Shown: positions 36,060 to 43,903 of the stretch, piece by piece | Layout: the number at the start of each line of letters is the position of its first letter | Numbering within the stretch: the stretch's first letter is position 1 | NCBI RefSeq assembly: GCF_009728935.1 | Contig: NZ_CP034235.1 | Span: 6,337,501-6,401,500 of the forward strand | Direction: 5' to 3' | Source of the DNA: Paenibacillus psychroresistens | GTDB taxonomy: Bacteria > Bacillota > Bacilli > Paenibacillales > NBRC-103111 | Length of the DNA: 64,000 bases | The notes under the pieces: generated by a model | Told to the model about the DNA's origin: nothing | What the model saw: the letters and a program-made list of their open reading frames with translations, nothing else | Databases searched by the model: none | Made by a program: the position numbers and the translations under genes

Positions 36060-37052
36060 ATGTCTGTATACCCACCCCCATCATCATCTTTTCCTACTTT
36101 ACCCCTACCTCAGATAAGAACTAAGTCTGTTCGTCATCTTAGAGGCATACAGAAAACGGTATTATTCTCAGCTATGATTATTGTTAGCGCTTTCATTGTA
36201 TCTATCATTGCCTTTTATGGTTATATCGCTTGGATGCTAGGCAATCCCGCTCATGATGCCCTTCGATCTAATCCCAAGCTAGCAGTCGGTCTATCTTATG
36301 AAGATGTCAGCTTTCCTAGTTTAACAGATGCCTCTCATCTAAATGGATGGTATATTCCAAGTGTTGTGTCTTCTACTAAAACGGTCATATTCTCTCATAG
36401 CTATGCTGGCAATCGTGAAGAGCCGTGGATGCCCATTTACAAAATTGCAGCAGCCTTACATAAAAAAAACTTCAATGTCTTAATGTTTGATTATGCTTAT
36501 GCGAATAAAGCTAATCATGTTTCTTTTACTGGCGGAATTAAGGAATCTAAGGAGCTATTAGGGGCTGTGCGATTTGTTAAACAGCTTGGGGCAAGTGAGG
36601 TTATAGTTTGGGGCTTTTCAATGGGGGCTGGAACGACACTTCAGGCTGCTCTTCAAACCAAAGATATTAATGCAATGATTCTTGATAGTACCTTCATCGC
36701 TACCCCTGATACGATGTTCATGAATATCAAGAGTAAGCTTAATCTACCTGAATATCCTTCAAAAATGCTGATCCATTACATGTTTCCTTATATTAACGGC
36801 ACAGGTCTTACTCAGATTCCCTACCAAAAAGTACTTAGCACAGCATACAGCGTACCGATCTTTTTTATTCATGGCAAAGAAGATGAGCGCTCCCCTTACA
36901 CGATTATTCAGCATTTAGCAGATAACCAATCAGCGAATGCTTTATCGACCATCTGGATTAAACCAAAAGCAAAGCATGAGCTTGTTTATGATACAGATCC
37001 TAAAGGCTACTTCAAGAAAACCATGGAATTTATTGATAAGGTTTCTTTATAG
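36060..37052 (+). CDS. Membrane-anchored alpha/beta hydrolase
   Basis: 330 aa. Residues about 35-57 form a transmembrane anchor (LFSAMIIVSAFIVSIIAFYGYIAW) after a Pro/Ser-rich N-terminus. The catalytic domain outside the anchor has KTVIFSHSYAGNREEPW, the nucleophile elbow VWGFSMGAGTTLQ (Ser), the acid in FFIHGKEDERSP and the His in PKAKHELVYD. It resembles the BAAT/DUF1100-like and YqkD-type serine hydrolases of bacilli; the substrate is unknown. AAGGAG lies 9 bp before the ATG. Confidence 0.88.
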   Translation: MSVYPPPSSSFPTLPLPQIRTKSVRHLRGIQKTVLFSAMIIVSAFIVSIIAFYGYIAWMLGNPAHDALRSNPKLAVGLSYEDVSFPSLTDASHLNGWYIPSVVSSTKTVIFSHSYAGNREEPWMPIYKIAAALHKKNFNVLMFDYAYANKANHVSFTGGIKESKELLGAVRFVKQLGASEVIVWGFSMGAGTTLQAALQTKDINAMILDSTFIATPDTMFMNIKSKLNLPEYPSKMLIHYMFPYINGTGLTQIPYQKVLSTAYSVPIFFIHGKEDERSPYTIIQHLADNQSANALSTIWIKPKAKHELVYDTDPKGYFKKTMEFIDKVSL

Positions 37053-37080
37053 GATACTATAGGATACTATAGGATACTTT
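37051..37080. repeat. Three tandem copies of a 10-bp unit
   Basis: AGGATACTAT occurs at 37051 and 37061, and a third copy ending in TTT at 37071. It begins within the stop codon of the alpha/beta hydrolase. Confidence 0.8.
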
Positions 37081-37131
37081 AAAACTTAATTATAAAAACT
37101 TGCCTCTTGATCGTAAAAAATGATAATCTAA

Positions 37132-37203
37132 TAAAAGATGCTTTTACGAAAGTTCATATGTATATGGTCAGATTAGCATCCACTAAAAGATGCTTTAACG
37201 AAA
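37132..37203. repeat. Direct repeat pair upstream of the second nuclease-like cassette
   Basis: TAAAAGATGCTTTTACGAAA (37132-37151) recurs at 37184-37203 with one change. Each copy sits inside its own inverted repeat: TCGTAAAA facing TTTTACGA for the first, TTAGCAT facing ATGCTAA (37173 and 37205) for the second. The second copy ends about 30 bp before the TATAAT of the cassette, so it may be a regulator site. Confidence 0.55.
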
Positions 37204-37235
37204 AATGCTAATGTTTAAGTACAAATTAACATCTC

Positions 37236-37241
37236 TATAAT
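37236..37241 (+). promoter_or_regulatory. -10 box of the second nuclease-like cassette
   Basis: A perfect TATAAT at 37236-37241; only weak -35 candidates (TTTAAG or GTTTAA near 37213-37219). The RNA should start near 37248, so the hairpin at 37257 begins about 10 nt into the transcript, as in the first cassette. Confidence 0.55.
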
Positions 37242-37256
37242 CCTGCGTGAAGCACA

Positions 37257-37299
37257 CGCTGTTTGTCTCTTCGGAGCGAGCAGCGTTTTTTTTATTTTT
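37257..37299 (+). promoter_or_regulatory. UUCG-loop terminator-shaped hairpin in the 5' leader
   Basis: CGCTGTTTG-CTC pairs with GAGCGAGCAGCG (one bulged T, G-U pairs) around a TTCG tetraloop, followed by eight T, then ATTTTT. The preceding plus-strand gene ends 205 bp upstream and a TATAAT lies between, so it is unlikely to be that gene's terminator. It stands 5-6 bp before the GGAGAGGG ribosome site. Confidence 0.7.
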
Positions 37300-37318
37300 C
37301 TGGAGAGGGTGATCAAGC

Positions 37319-37978
37319 TTGTTTGAAAAAATGTATGAGGAGTTTTTGGAAAAGCAGCGCAAGGGGGCTACAGGACAAAGGAGGGAAATGTTAAACAAGG
37401 ATCTTACTGGAACAAAAAAACTCTTGGAAGTGGTATTGTGGCCAGTGTTGAAATCATTCGACGGTCTGACGCTGGAGTATGAAGTTGTGAGTACAACTGG
37501 TGTGAGGATTTTTATCGATGTATTCTACCTACCACTGGAGTTTGCTTTTGAGAGTGAGGGATTTGTTTCTCATGGGGATAATATCACCCGAGATCGATTT
37601 TCCTTTGAGAGAATGCGGGTGAGAACAATGGCTATATGTCGATATCTCTACATCCCTTTCACTTGGGATGAACTGGACAAGAAGGCGGAAGCATGCCGAC
37701 GTGCTTTCTATGAATTGCTTGGACGTTATTCGAGACTATCGGGTGGCTCCTATTCCGAGTTATCTCTCTTTGAGCGTGAAGTAATGCGTTATGCACTACA
37801 GTTAAATCGTCCAATCCGTCTTGGAGACGCTTGTCATTGTCTGCAGTCAGGTCCTGAGTTTAGCCGCCGTATTTTGAGACAACTTATGGAGAAAAAGCTG
37901 CTTAAACCAATAACCGATAATACACATCGCAATCATAGCTATGTTCTGGAAGATATTGCGCGGGAGTACTTAATTTAG
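37319..37978 (+). CDS. Paralogue of the PD-(D/E)XK/winged-helix protein, catalytic Lys replaced
   Basis: 219 aa, clearly related to the product of 21639. Shared points: TG-RR near residues 18-22, VLWP versus VWWP, EYEVV versus EYEVL, a strand Asp67 (IFIDVFYL), and Glu78 in FAFESEGF where the first protein has IEIKGF. The x-Lys is Glu80 here, so nuclease activity is doubtful. The C-terminal winged helix aligns (EREVMRYALQLNRPIRLGDA). TTG at 37319 is the start suggested by GGAGAGGG; an ATG at 37331 is too far. The 51-bp repeat array begins 5 bp after its stop codon. A role in regulation is a guess. Confidence 0.55.
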   Translation: MFEKMYEEFLEKQRKGATGQRREMLNKDLTGTKKLLEVVLWPVLKSFDGLTLEYEVVSTTGVRIFIDVFYLPLEFAFESEGFVSHGDNITRDRFSFERMRVRTMAICRYLYIPFTWDELDKKAEACRRAFYELLGRYSRLSGGSYSELSLFEREVMRYALQLNRPIRLGDACHCLQSGPEFSRRILRQLMEKKLLKPITDNTHRNHSYVLEDIAREYLI

Positions 37979-37983
37979 CGACG

Positions 37984-39105
37984 GCGCAACGGCTTTTAAA
38001 GCGGCGCGGACGCTTTAAAACTTCCTTTGCGCAGGCGCGACTGCTTTTAAAGCGGCGCGGACGCTTTAAAACTTCCTTTGCGCAGGCGCGACTGCTTTTA
38101 AAGCGGCGCGGACGCTTTAAAACTTCCTTTGCGCAGGCGCGACTGCTTTTAAAGCGGCGCGGACGCTTTAAAACTTCCTTTGCGCAGGCGCGACTGCTTT
38201 TAAAGCGGCGCGGACGCTTTAAAACTTCCTTTGCGCAGGCGCGACTGCTTTTAAAGCGGCGCGGACGCTTTAAAAGCTCCTTTGCGCGGGCGCGACTGCT
38301 TTTAAAGCGGCGCGGACGCTTTAAAAGCTCCTTTGCGCGGGCGCGACTGCTTTTAAAGCGGCGCGGACGCTTTAAAAGCTCCTTTGCGCGGGCGCGACTG
38401 CTTTTAAAGCGGCGCGGACGCTTTAAAACCTCCTTTGCGCGGGCGCGACTGCTTTTAAAGCGGCGCGGACGCTTTAAAAGCTCCTTTGCGCGGGCGCGAC
38501 TGCTTTTAAAGCGGCGCGGACGCTTTAAAACCTCCTTTGCGCGGGCGCGACTGCTTTTAAAGCGGCGCGGACGCTTTAAAACCTCCTTTGCGCGGGCGCG
38601 ACTGCTTTTAAAGCGGCGCGGACGCTTTAAAAGCTCCTTTGCGCGGGCGCGACTGCTTTTAAAGCGGCGCGGACGCTTTAAAAGCTCCTTTGCGCGGGCG
38701 CGACTGCTTTTAAAGCGGCGCGGACGCTTTAAAAGCTCCTTTGCGCGGGCGCGACTGCTTTTAAAGCGGCGCGGACGCTTTAAAAGCTCCTTTGCGCGGG
38801 CGCGACTGCTTTTAAAGCGGCGCGGACGCTTTAAAAGCTCCTTTGCGCGGGCGCGACTGCTTTTAAAGCGGCGCGGACGCTTTAAAAGCTCCTTTGCGCG
38901 GGCGCGACTGCTTTTAAAGCGGCGCGGACGCTTTAAAACCTCCTTTGCGCGGGCGCGACTGCTTTTAAAGCGGCGCGGACGCTTTAAAACCTCCTTTGCG
39001 CGGGCGCGACTGCTTTTAAAGCGGCGCGGACGCTTTAAAACCTCCTTTGCGCGGGCGCGACTGCTTTTAAAGCGGCGCGGACGCTTTAAAAGCTCCTTTG
39101 CGCAG
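37984..39105. repeat. 22 exact tandem copies of a 51-bp hairpin repeat
   Basis: Units start every 51 bp from 37984 to 39055 with no indel (22 x 51 = 1122 bp). Each unit holds the inverted repeat GCTTTTAAAGCG - 7 nt - CGCTTTAAAAGC (12-bp stem; shorter in some variants) and a GCGC-rich joint. Copies differ mainly at two places: AAAA(CT/GC/CC)TCC and GCGC(A/G)G. Variants run as CT/A in copies 1-5, GC/G in 6-8, 10, 13-18, CC/G in 9, 11, 12, 19-21, GC/A in 22. There are no spacers, so it is not CRISPR. It fills the 37979-39160 gap with the folE terminator. GC is about 55-59 per cent, above the surroundings. Confidence 0.97.
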
Positions 39106-39115
39106 GCGCAACATC

Positions 39116-39162
39116 AAAAAACAGGCTGTTGAGAAGGAAATCTTCTCAACAGCCTGTTTTTT
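39116..39162. terminator. Perfect bidirectional terminator between the array and folE
   Basis: A6-CAGGCTGTTGAGAAG, loop GAAAT, CTTCTCAACAGCCTG-T6. It serves folE on the minus strand (whose stop codon lies in the T-run) and would end any plus-strand transcript running through the repeat array. Confidence 0.93.
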
Positions 39163-39751
39163 AATCTTTGATCAAGGACATGAATTCGGAACGAAGCGCC
39201 GCATCTTTGCGAAAAATTCCTCGGACGCCTGATGTGATGGTTTTACTGCCATACTTCTTCACACCACGTGCGCACATACATAAGTGCTCGCCTTCGACAA
39301 CGACCATTACACCTTGTGGTTTAAGCTCTTTTTCCAGCAAATCTGCAATATCGGTGGTAATTCGTTCTTGAACCTGCAGCTTACGTGTAACTGCGTCCAC
39401 TAATCGTGCAAACTTACTTAAACCGGCTATTTTCCCACTAGGAATGTACCCGATATGAATTTTCCCAAAAAACGGTGCCATATGATGCTCGCATTGGCTG
39501 TAGTAAACAATGTCCTTCACAATAACAAGCTCTTCATGCTGCTCATCAAAGGTAACTCCAAGAACATCAGATAAATCGGCATCATAGCCCGAGAATATCT
39601 CCTCATACATCCGAGTGACACGGGCTGGAGTATCCAGTAAGCCTTCCCGTTCAACATCCTCACCAATTAATCTTAAAATGGCGCGAACATGATCTTCAAT
39701 CTGCTCACGATTTTCTGCTACTTTGGTATTTCTATACTCTTTAGACGGCAT
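39161..39751 (-). CDS. folE: GTP cyclohydrolase I
   Basis: Converts GTP to dihydroneopterin triphosphate, the first step of folate synthesis. The 196-aa protein shows LLDTPARVTRMYEEIFSGYD, the zinc Cys and active-site His in YYSQCEHHMAPFFGKIHIGY, LSKFARLVD, QVQERIT and the second zinc Cys in GEHLCMCARGVKK. AGGAGTGAG precedes the ATG. It is 22 bp downstream of yneF and ends in the bidirectional terminator at 39116. The pterin product also feeds queuosine synthesis, relevant to queG nearby. Confidence 0.96.
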   Translation of the reverse strand: MPSKEYRNTKVAENREQIEDHVRAILRLIGEDVEREGLLDTPARVTRMYEEIFSGYDADLSDVLGVTFDEQHEELVIVKDIVYYSQCEHHMAPFFGKIHIGYIPSGKIAGLSKFARLVDAVTRKLQVQERITTDIADLLEKELKPQGVMVVVEGEHLCMCARGVKKYGSKTITSGVRGIFRKDAALRSEFMSLIKD

Positions 39752-39773
39752 ATTTTGCTCACTCCTAACGAAC

Positions 39774-39983
39774 TTACTTCAGTTTTTGCTTTTTCATCAT
39801 TTGCTGAACCTTAGTCATCTGATTCTTGTTCATGTTATAACCCATCTGTTTAGCCATCTGTTGCAGCATTTCTGGATTGTTCTGCATATTCTCCAGCTGT
39901 TTACGCAAATAATACACCCCTACAAAAAAACCGCCAATCCCGCCTACCAGTAAAGTTACAATCGGAATAATCCACTGCCACAT
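39774..39983 (-). CDS. yneF: YneF-family (UPF0154) membrane-anchored small protein
   Basis: 69 aa from ATG 39983, whose ribosome site is GAGGTGG; a GTG 12 bp earlier overlaps it. One N-terminal transmembrane helix (WIIPIVTLLVGGIGGFFVGVYYL) is followed by a charged Met/Gln/Lys-rich tail (NNPEMLQQMAKQMG...KVQQMMKKQK). The GGxGGFF pattern and the tail are those of the UPF0154/YneF family of Firmicutes, whose function is unknown. Confidence 0.88.
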   Translation of the reverse strand: MWQWIIPIVTLLVGGIGGFFVGVYYLRKQLENMQNNPEMLQQMAKQMGYNMNKNQMTKVQQMMKKQKLK

Positions 39984-40043
39984 CTTAGAATCCACCTCTA
40001 TAAGTTAATTGTGTACTCATCTATCATAACATTTCAACGGAAA

Positions 40044-41075
40044 TTATGATAATACCGTATCAATAAATACAGTCGTATGTTTGGCTAAATCAATTTCTTT
40101 AATTTGCAGTTCATTGTCAAACTCTTGTTTAGCTACTCGGACAATGGGACGGCCAGGCAATCCTCTATGCTGACCCACAACAACACCTGATTCTCTGGTT
40201 GATAATCTTACGGAGGAGCCAGTCGGATAAATCGATACGGTACGTAGAAAATGAATCAAAACCTCATGGTCAATCCTCGTGCCTGCCATCGTCATCATTA
40301 GCTCACAAGCATCATGAGGTAGCATGCGTTTACCATCACCTGGATTATACAATAAGTTATCAAATATATTAGCTGCGGCGACAATTTTGGCATAAATATG
40401 AATTTGCTCACTATCCAACCTGCGTGGAATGCCCTCTCCGTCCAAGGTTTCATGATGCTGAAACGCAACATGTGCAATCAGAAGGCTGAATTCACGCTTA
40501 TTCTTCAAAAGCTCAAAACCACGCCAAGTATGATGTCTTTTTAAATCAGATGAGGTATCATCGACAATTAGCTCTATTTTACCAACGTCATGAAGCAAGG
40601 CTCCAATCGCCAGTTCTTTCACTTGTTGCTGAGTTAAGCCCATATTAATGCCAATTAAGGCTGAAATTGTACAAACATTCATCGCATGAACGTACATTTC
40701 ATTATCCCTGGTACGGATATCCGATAGCTGAACGAGAACTTCTTTATTCTTAATCACATCATCCAACATCCGGTCGACGCTGACACTGATATTCTTGGTG
40801 CTGAATTCTTTACCCGAACGCAACGAATCAAACGTCTCACCCATGCGCTGCATGACAAGGCGTTTATTCTCTTCAGATACTACATCGATAATTTCAACAT
40901 CTTCCAAATACGCCTCTTTGATGTAAATCATCGTAACCCCAATACGTCTTAACGTATTGATCATATAGACCGTGAGCTGCACCCCATCGGATAACAAAAT
41001 AGCTCCATTACTTGCAAAAATCGTTCTCCCTAAAAACTGCCCTGATTCCACCATCTCAATATTCACGTATCTCAT
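40044..41075 (-). CDS. HD-GYP-type phosphohydrolase
   Basis: 343 aa. The C-terminal HD-GYP domain (about 135-300) has the HD pair in GALLHDVGKIEL, HHTWRGFELL, FQHHETLDGEGIP (HHExxDGxGYP with Ile for Tyr) and VAAANIFDNLL. The N-terminal ~90 residues and the C-terminal ~45 look like separate small beta domains seen in firmicute HD-GYP proteins. Intact enzymes hydrolyse cyclic di-GMP; the GYP-to-GIP change makes activity plausible but not certain. AAGGGTGAG precedes the ATG. Confidence 0.88.
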   Translation of the reverse strand: MRYVNIEMVESGQFLGRTIFASNGAILLSDGVQLTVYMINTLRRIGVTMIYIKEAYLEDVEIIDVVSEENKRLVMQRMGETFDSLRSGKEFSTKNISVSVDRMLDDVIKNKEVLVQLSDIRTRDNEMYVHAMNVCTISALIGINMGLTQQQVKELAIGALLHDVGKIELIVDDTSSDLKRHHTWRGFELLKNKREFSLLIAHVAFQHHETLDGEGIPRRLDSEQIHIYAKIVAAANIFDNLLYNPGDGKRMLPHDACELMMTMAGTRIDHEVLIHFLRTVSIYPTGSSVRLSTRESGVVVGQHRGLPGRPIVRVAKQEFDNELQIKEIDLAKHTTVFIDTVLS

Positions 41076-41112
41076 TGTCTCACCCTTTTTAAGCTAGCAT
41101 CTGTTATCCAAC

Positions 41113-41646
41113 TCATTGTGACTGTAATTCTTTAGTATGTTGAGTTTCATGATCTAACAAAAAATGTTTGACCGGCAAGCCGCCACCAAACCCAACCATC
41201 GCTCCATTAGCCCCGATTACTCTATGGCATGGAACTATAATTGGAATCGGATTGCGATTATTCGCACCACCTACGGCACGAACTGCTTTAGGCTGGCCAA
41301 TTTTCTCACCAATACTCTTATATGAATTGGTTTCCCCATAAGGAATGGTTTGCAAAGCTTGCCAAACCGCACGTTGAAAGGGTGTACCCTGCATGTCCAA
41401 AGTTAAATCAAAGCTATGTCGTGATCCGCTAAAATATTGTTTAAGCTGGTTAACCACTTCACTTAAAGCAGCTGCATCCCTGACAAATTGATCTCGCTTC
41501 ATATGTTTAATCGACCAAACTCGTAAGGTATCTGCTGCATCGGCAAAGCCAGAAAATTCTAAATGGCATAAGCCGTTTTCAGTGGCGCAGAGGGTAAGTG
41601 GACCTATTGGCGTTGCAATTTCATCATAATAAATGATGTTATTCAC
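41113..41646 (-). CDS. ogt: Methylated-DNA--protein-cysteine methyltransferase
   Basis: Suicide DNA repair protein that moves the alkyl group from O6-alkylguanine to its own cysteine. The 177-aa protein has the helix-turn-helix part FQRAVWQALQTIPYGET, the Arg finger in KAVRAVGGANNRNP and the acceptor cysteine in IIVPCHRVIGANG. Starts with GTG overlapping the queG stop (GTGA), so the two are translationally coupled. Confidence 0.95.
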   Translation of the reverse strand: MNNIIYYDEIATPIGPLTLCATENGLCHLEFSGFADAADTLRVWSIKHMKRDQFVRDAAALSEVVNQLKQYFSGSRHSFDLTLDMQGTPFQRAVWQALQTIPYGETNSYKSIGEKIGQPKAVRAVGGANNRNPIPIIVPCHRVIGANGAMVGFGGGLPVKHFLLDHETQHTKELQSQ

Positions 41647-42830
41647 TTATCCATTCCTCCTTTACCTTCAGTCAGCTTGTCTCTTGCCTTCTCAAGCTCA
41701 TATAACGCTGCTGGATCCTGCTCCTGCAATATTCCCTTTTGAATAGCATTTAACGCCTGTTCTCCGCCAATTTTACTGATAGACCATGCAGCCGTAGCCC
41801 GAATCTCCGGTCGAGGATCTAATAGCAGCTTATCTATTAGTATCGGCATAGCGCTCTCATCTTTGAAGTTTCCTAGTGCAATGATTGCATTTCTTTGAAT
41901 AGGCTTCTTGCCTCTCCATGATGAAGCGCTGCGGCCGTATTGCGCCAGAAATTGTTTATTGCTTAATGAAAGCAACGGGATCAATAACGGCTTAACAAGC
42001 TCCGGATCTGGCTGCAGCTCAGGCTGATGCGTCCAATTCATTCCCTTGTTCTTGGGACAAACCACTTGGCAGGTATCACAGCCGTATAGCCGATTGCCAA
42101 TTTTCTCCTTAAATTCGTCTGAAACCATCCCTTTAGTTTGTGTCACGAATGAAATGCACAAGCTTGAATTCAACTGCCCCGGACCTACTAGAGCTCCAGT
42201 CGGGCAAGAATCAATGCAAAGCGTACAATCTCCACAGCTTTCGGTAACGGGTACATCAGGTGAGAAAGGCAGATTCGTCAGCATTTCGCCTAAATATACC
42301 CATGAGCCAAACTCAGGTGTGATGACTGAGCAGTTTTTACCGCTCCAGCCAATACCCGCTCTTTCGGCAACTGCCCGATCAGCAAATACGCCTGTATCGA
42401 CCATGCTCTCGATTCTTGCGTCGGTTACTCTTTCATGTATGAATTTTTCTAATCTCGCTAAACGATTTCGCAGCACATGATGGTAATCCTCCCCCCAGGA
42501 GGATCGGGAGATTATTCCACGATAAGCCCCAGGCTCCGAGCGTGGGGGATTCGGTGGCAGCTTTGAAGGATACGCAATCGCAATCGCGATAATGGATTTA
42601 GGTTCTGGGAGAGTTAGTTCTGGGTAAACTCGTTTTGCAATATCTGGCTCCTCAAAGCCAGATTCAAACCCTTTAGCACGGTGATTTTCGAGAATAGATT
42701 TAAGCTCTAGAAAAGGATCCGCTGTTGTAAATCCTATTTTGTCGATCCCCATAGAGGATGCAGCAGCTATAATTTCTTGCTTCAATTGGTCCCAATAGGG
42801 GCGATTTCCTTGCGCAACAGATTGGGGCAT
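41643..42830 (-). CDS. queG: Epoxyqueuosine reductase
   Basis: Reduces epoxyqueuosine to queuosine in the wobble base of four tRNAs, using cobalamin and two [4Fe-4S] clusters. The 395-aa protein has the N-terminal QueG domain (MGIDKIGFTTADPF, ADRAVAERAGIGWSGKN), two ferredoxin motifs (CGDCTLCIDSCPTGAL and CDTCQVVCPKNKG) and C-terminal HEAT-like repeats (NAIIALGNFKDESAMPILI, RPEIRATAAWSISKIGG). AAGGTGAGG precedes the ATG. It is the first gene of a queG-ogt pair. Confidence 0.95.
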   Translation of the reverse strand: MPQSVAQGNRPYWDQLKQEIIAAASSMGIDKIGFTTADPFLELKSILENHRAKGFESGFEEPDIAKRVYPELTLPEPKSIIAIAIAYPSKLPPNPPRSEPGAYRGIISRSSWGEDYHHVLRNRLARLEKFIHERVTDARIESMVDTGVFADRAVAERAGIGWSGKNCSVITPEFGSWVYLGEMLTNLPFSPDVPVTESCGDCTLCIDSCPTGALVGPGQLNSSLCISFVTQTKGMVSDEFKEKIGNRLYGCDTCQVVCPKNKGMNWTHQPELQPDPELVKPLLIPLLSLSNKQFLAQYGRSASSWRGKKPIQRNAIIALGNFKDESAMPILIDKLLLDPRPEIRATAAWSISKIGGEQALNAIQKGILQEQDPAALYELEKARDKLTEGKGGMDK

Positions 42831-42846
42831 ATCCTCACCTTATCTT

Positions 42847-43386
42847 TCACCTAATCTTCCACAAATCATAGTATGCCCATACTAGTTCATCATGAAAAGG
42901 CGGCATTTTATTATCTATTCGACGAATTAAATCATCTAACCCCGCTTGCACCTTCGATTCGACGATCTTGGAGTAACGATAATTAATTCTGTGACGTTCA
43001 TATTCATGCTGATCGACAATTTGTTTGTTGCCATTGGAGGTCAGGATAACATCGAGATCATAATCAATATAAGTCAATACGTCCTGACTGCAGTAAACGG
43101 GCGAAGCGATATTGCAATAATACCGTATGCCTCCACTTTCAAGCAGTGCCACAATATTATACCATTGTCCAGGAATAAAAAAACAGACCACGGGGATTTT
43201 ACTCACCCAATCTCTGCCATCCGCTTCACTAATTTTCGTATGGCTATTCACTAGCACCATCATCGATTCAGCTGTGTGATCTGGATGAAGCAGGTTAGCC
43301 GGAACCAACCAATTCTCTAACCACATGCGATGCAAGTGACCATCATGCTTAAAGCTTTTAATTATAAAGTTAGAGAATGGTTCCAT
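42847..43386 (-). CDS. DUF402 nucleoside tri/diphosphatase
   Basis: 179 aa. It is similar in pattern to the YgaC/Ntdp proteins of bacilli and staphylococci, which hydrolyse nucleoside tri- and diphosphates: KSFKHDGHLHRMWLENW, VSKIPVVCFFIPGQWYNIVALL, GIRYYCNIASPVY, and the metal cluster LTYIDYDLDVI followed by DQHEYERHR. The ATG at 43386 is preceded by AAGGGAG with proper spacing; a TTG 6 bp earlier is less likely. It ends 17 bp upstream of queG on the same strand. Confidence 0.88.
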   Translation of the reverse strand: MEPFSNFIIKSFKHDGHLHRMWLENWLVPANLLHPDHTAESMMVLVNSHTKISEADGRDWVSKIPVVCFFIPGQWYNIVALLESGGIRYYCNIASPVYCSQDVLTYIDYDLDVILTSNGNKQIVDQHEYERHRINYRYSKIVESKVQAGLDDLIRRIDNKMPPFHDELVWAYYDLWKIR

Positions 43387-43477
43387 AAGCAACTCCCTTC
43401 CTGTAAATTATGTAAATTATAAAAGAAAAGCACATCCGCTCATCCATGGCTATGGTTTGAGTTGATATGCTTAAGAT

Positions 43478-43903
43478 TTAGTAACCGCTTGTAATTCGCA
43501 GTCGTTGCTCAGCTCGCGAATAATCAGTAGCTCGATAGCCGACGGATTCATAAACAGGTAAAAAGGTTTTATTGTGAATATCACCTGCAACAAAAATCCG
43601 ACTTACGTTGCGATGAACAAAGCGTTGCTTCATCGTTTCAATAAGTGTCTTTCCGATGCCTTGACGTTGATGATCCGCATGAACCGCTACCCTGTAAAAG
43701 TAACCCTTATTGTTATCAATTGTACCAATAATTATGCCAACAATGGACTGTTCTTTCTCTGCTACCAATACCAATTCCGAATCCCATGATAACTGTCTTG
43801 CAAAGGCCTCCATAGTCTCATCGTAACAAGCCTCTGGCAATACCTTTTCTAACAAATGCGTTACTGTAACGTAATCCGCTAATTGAAAGGAACGAACCTT
43901 CAT
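43478..43903 (-). CDS. GNAT-family N-acetyltransferase
   Basis: 141 aa. The acetyl-CoA-binding motif A is VAVHADHQRQGIGKTLIETM (Q/RxxGxG/A), preceded by SIVGIIIGTIDN and followed by RIFVAGDIHNKTFLPVYESVGY. The closing VYESVGYRA pattern is like RimI-type enzymes. The substrate cannot be predicted. The ATG at 43903 has AAGGAGAG 6 bp upstream; a longer reading from 43924 lacks that spacing. Confidence 0.87.
   Translation of the reverse strand: MKVRSFQLADYVTVTHLLEKVLPEACYDETMEAFARQLSWDSELVLVAEKEQSIVGIIIGTIDNNKGYFYRVAVHADHQRQGIGKTLIETMKQRFVHRNVSRIFVAGDIHNKTFLPVYESVGYRATDYSRAEQRLRITSGY

Noticed and set aside
37960..37990. Programmed -1 frameshift joining the second nuclease-like gene to the open frame in the repeat array
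   Set aside because: The stop-codon region TAC TTA ATT TAG has no X XXY YYZ slippery heptamer in the right phase.
37984..39105. CRISPR array
   Set aside because: Units are contiguous and all alike; there are no variable spacers and no cas genes.
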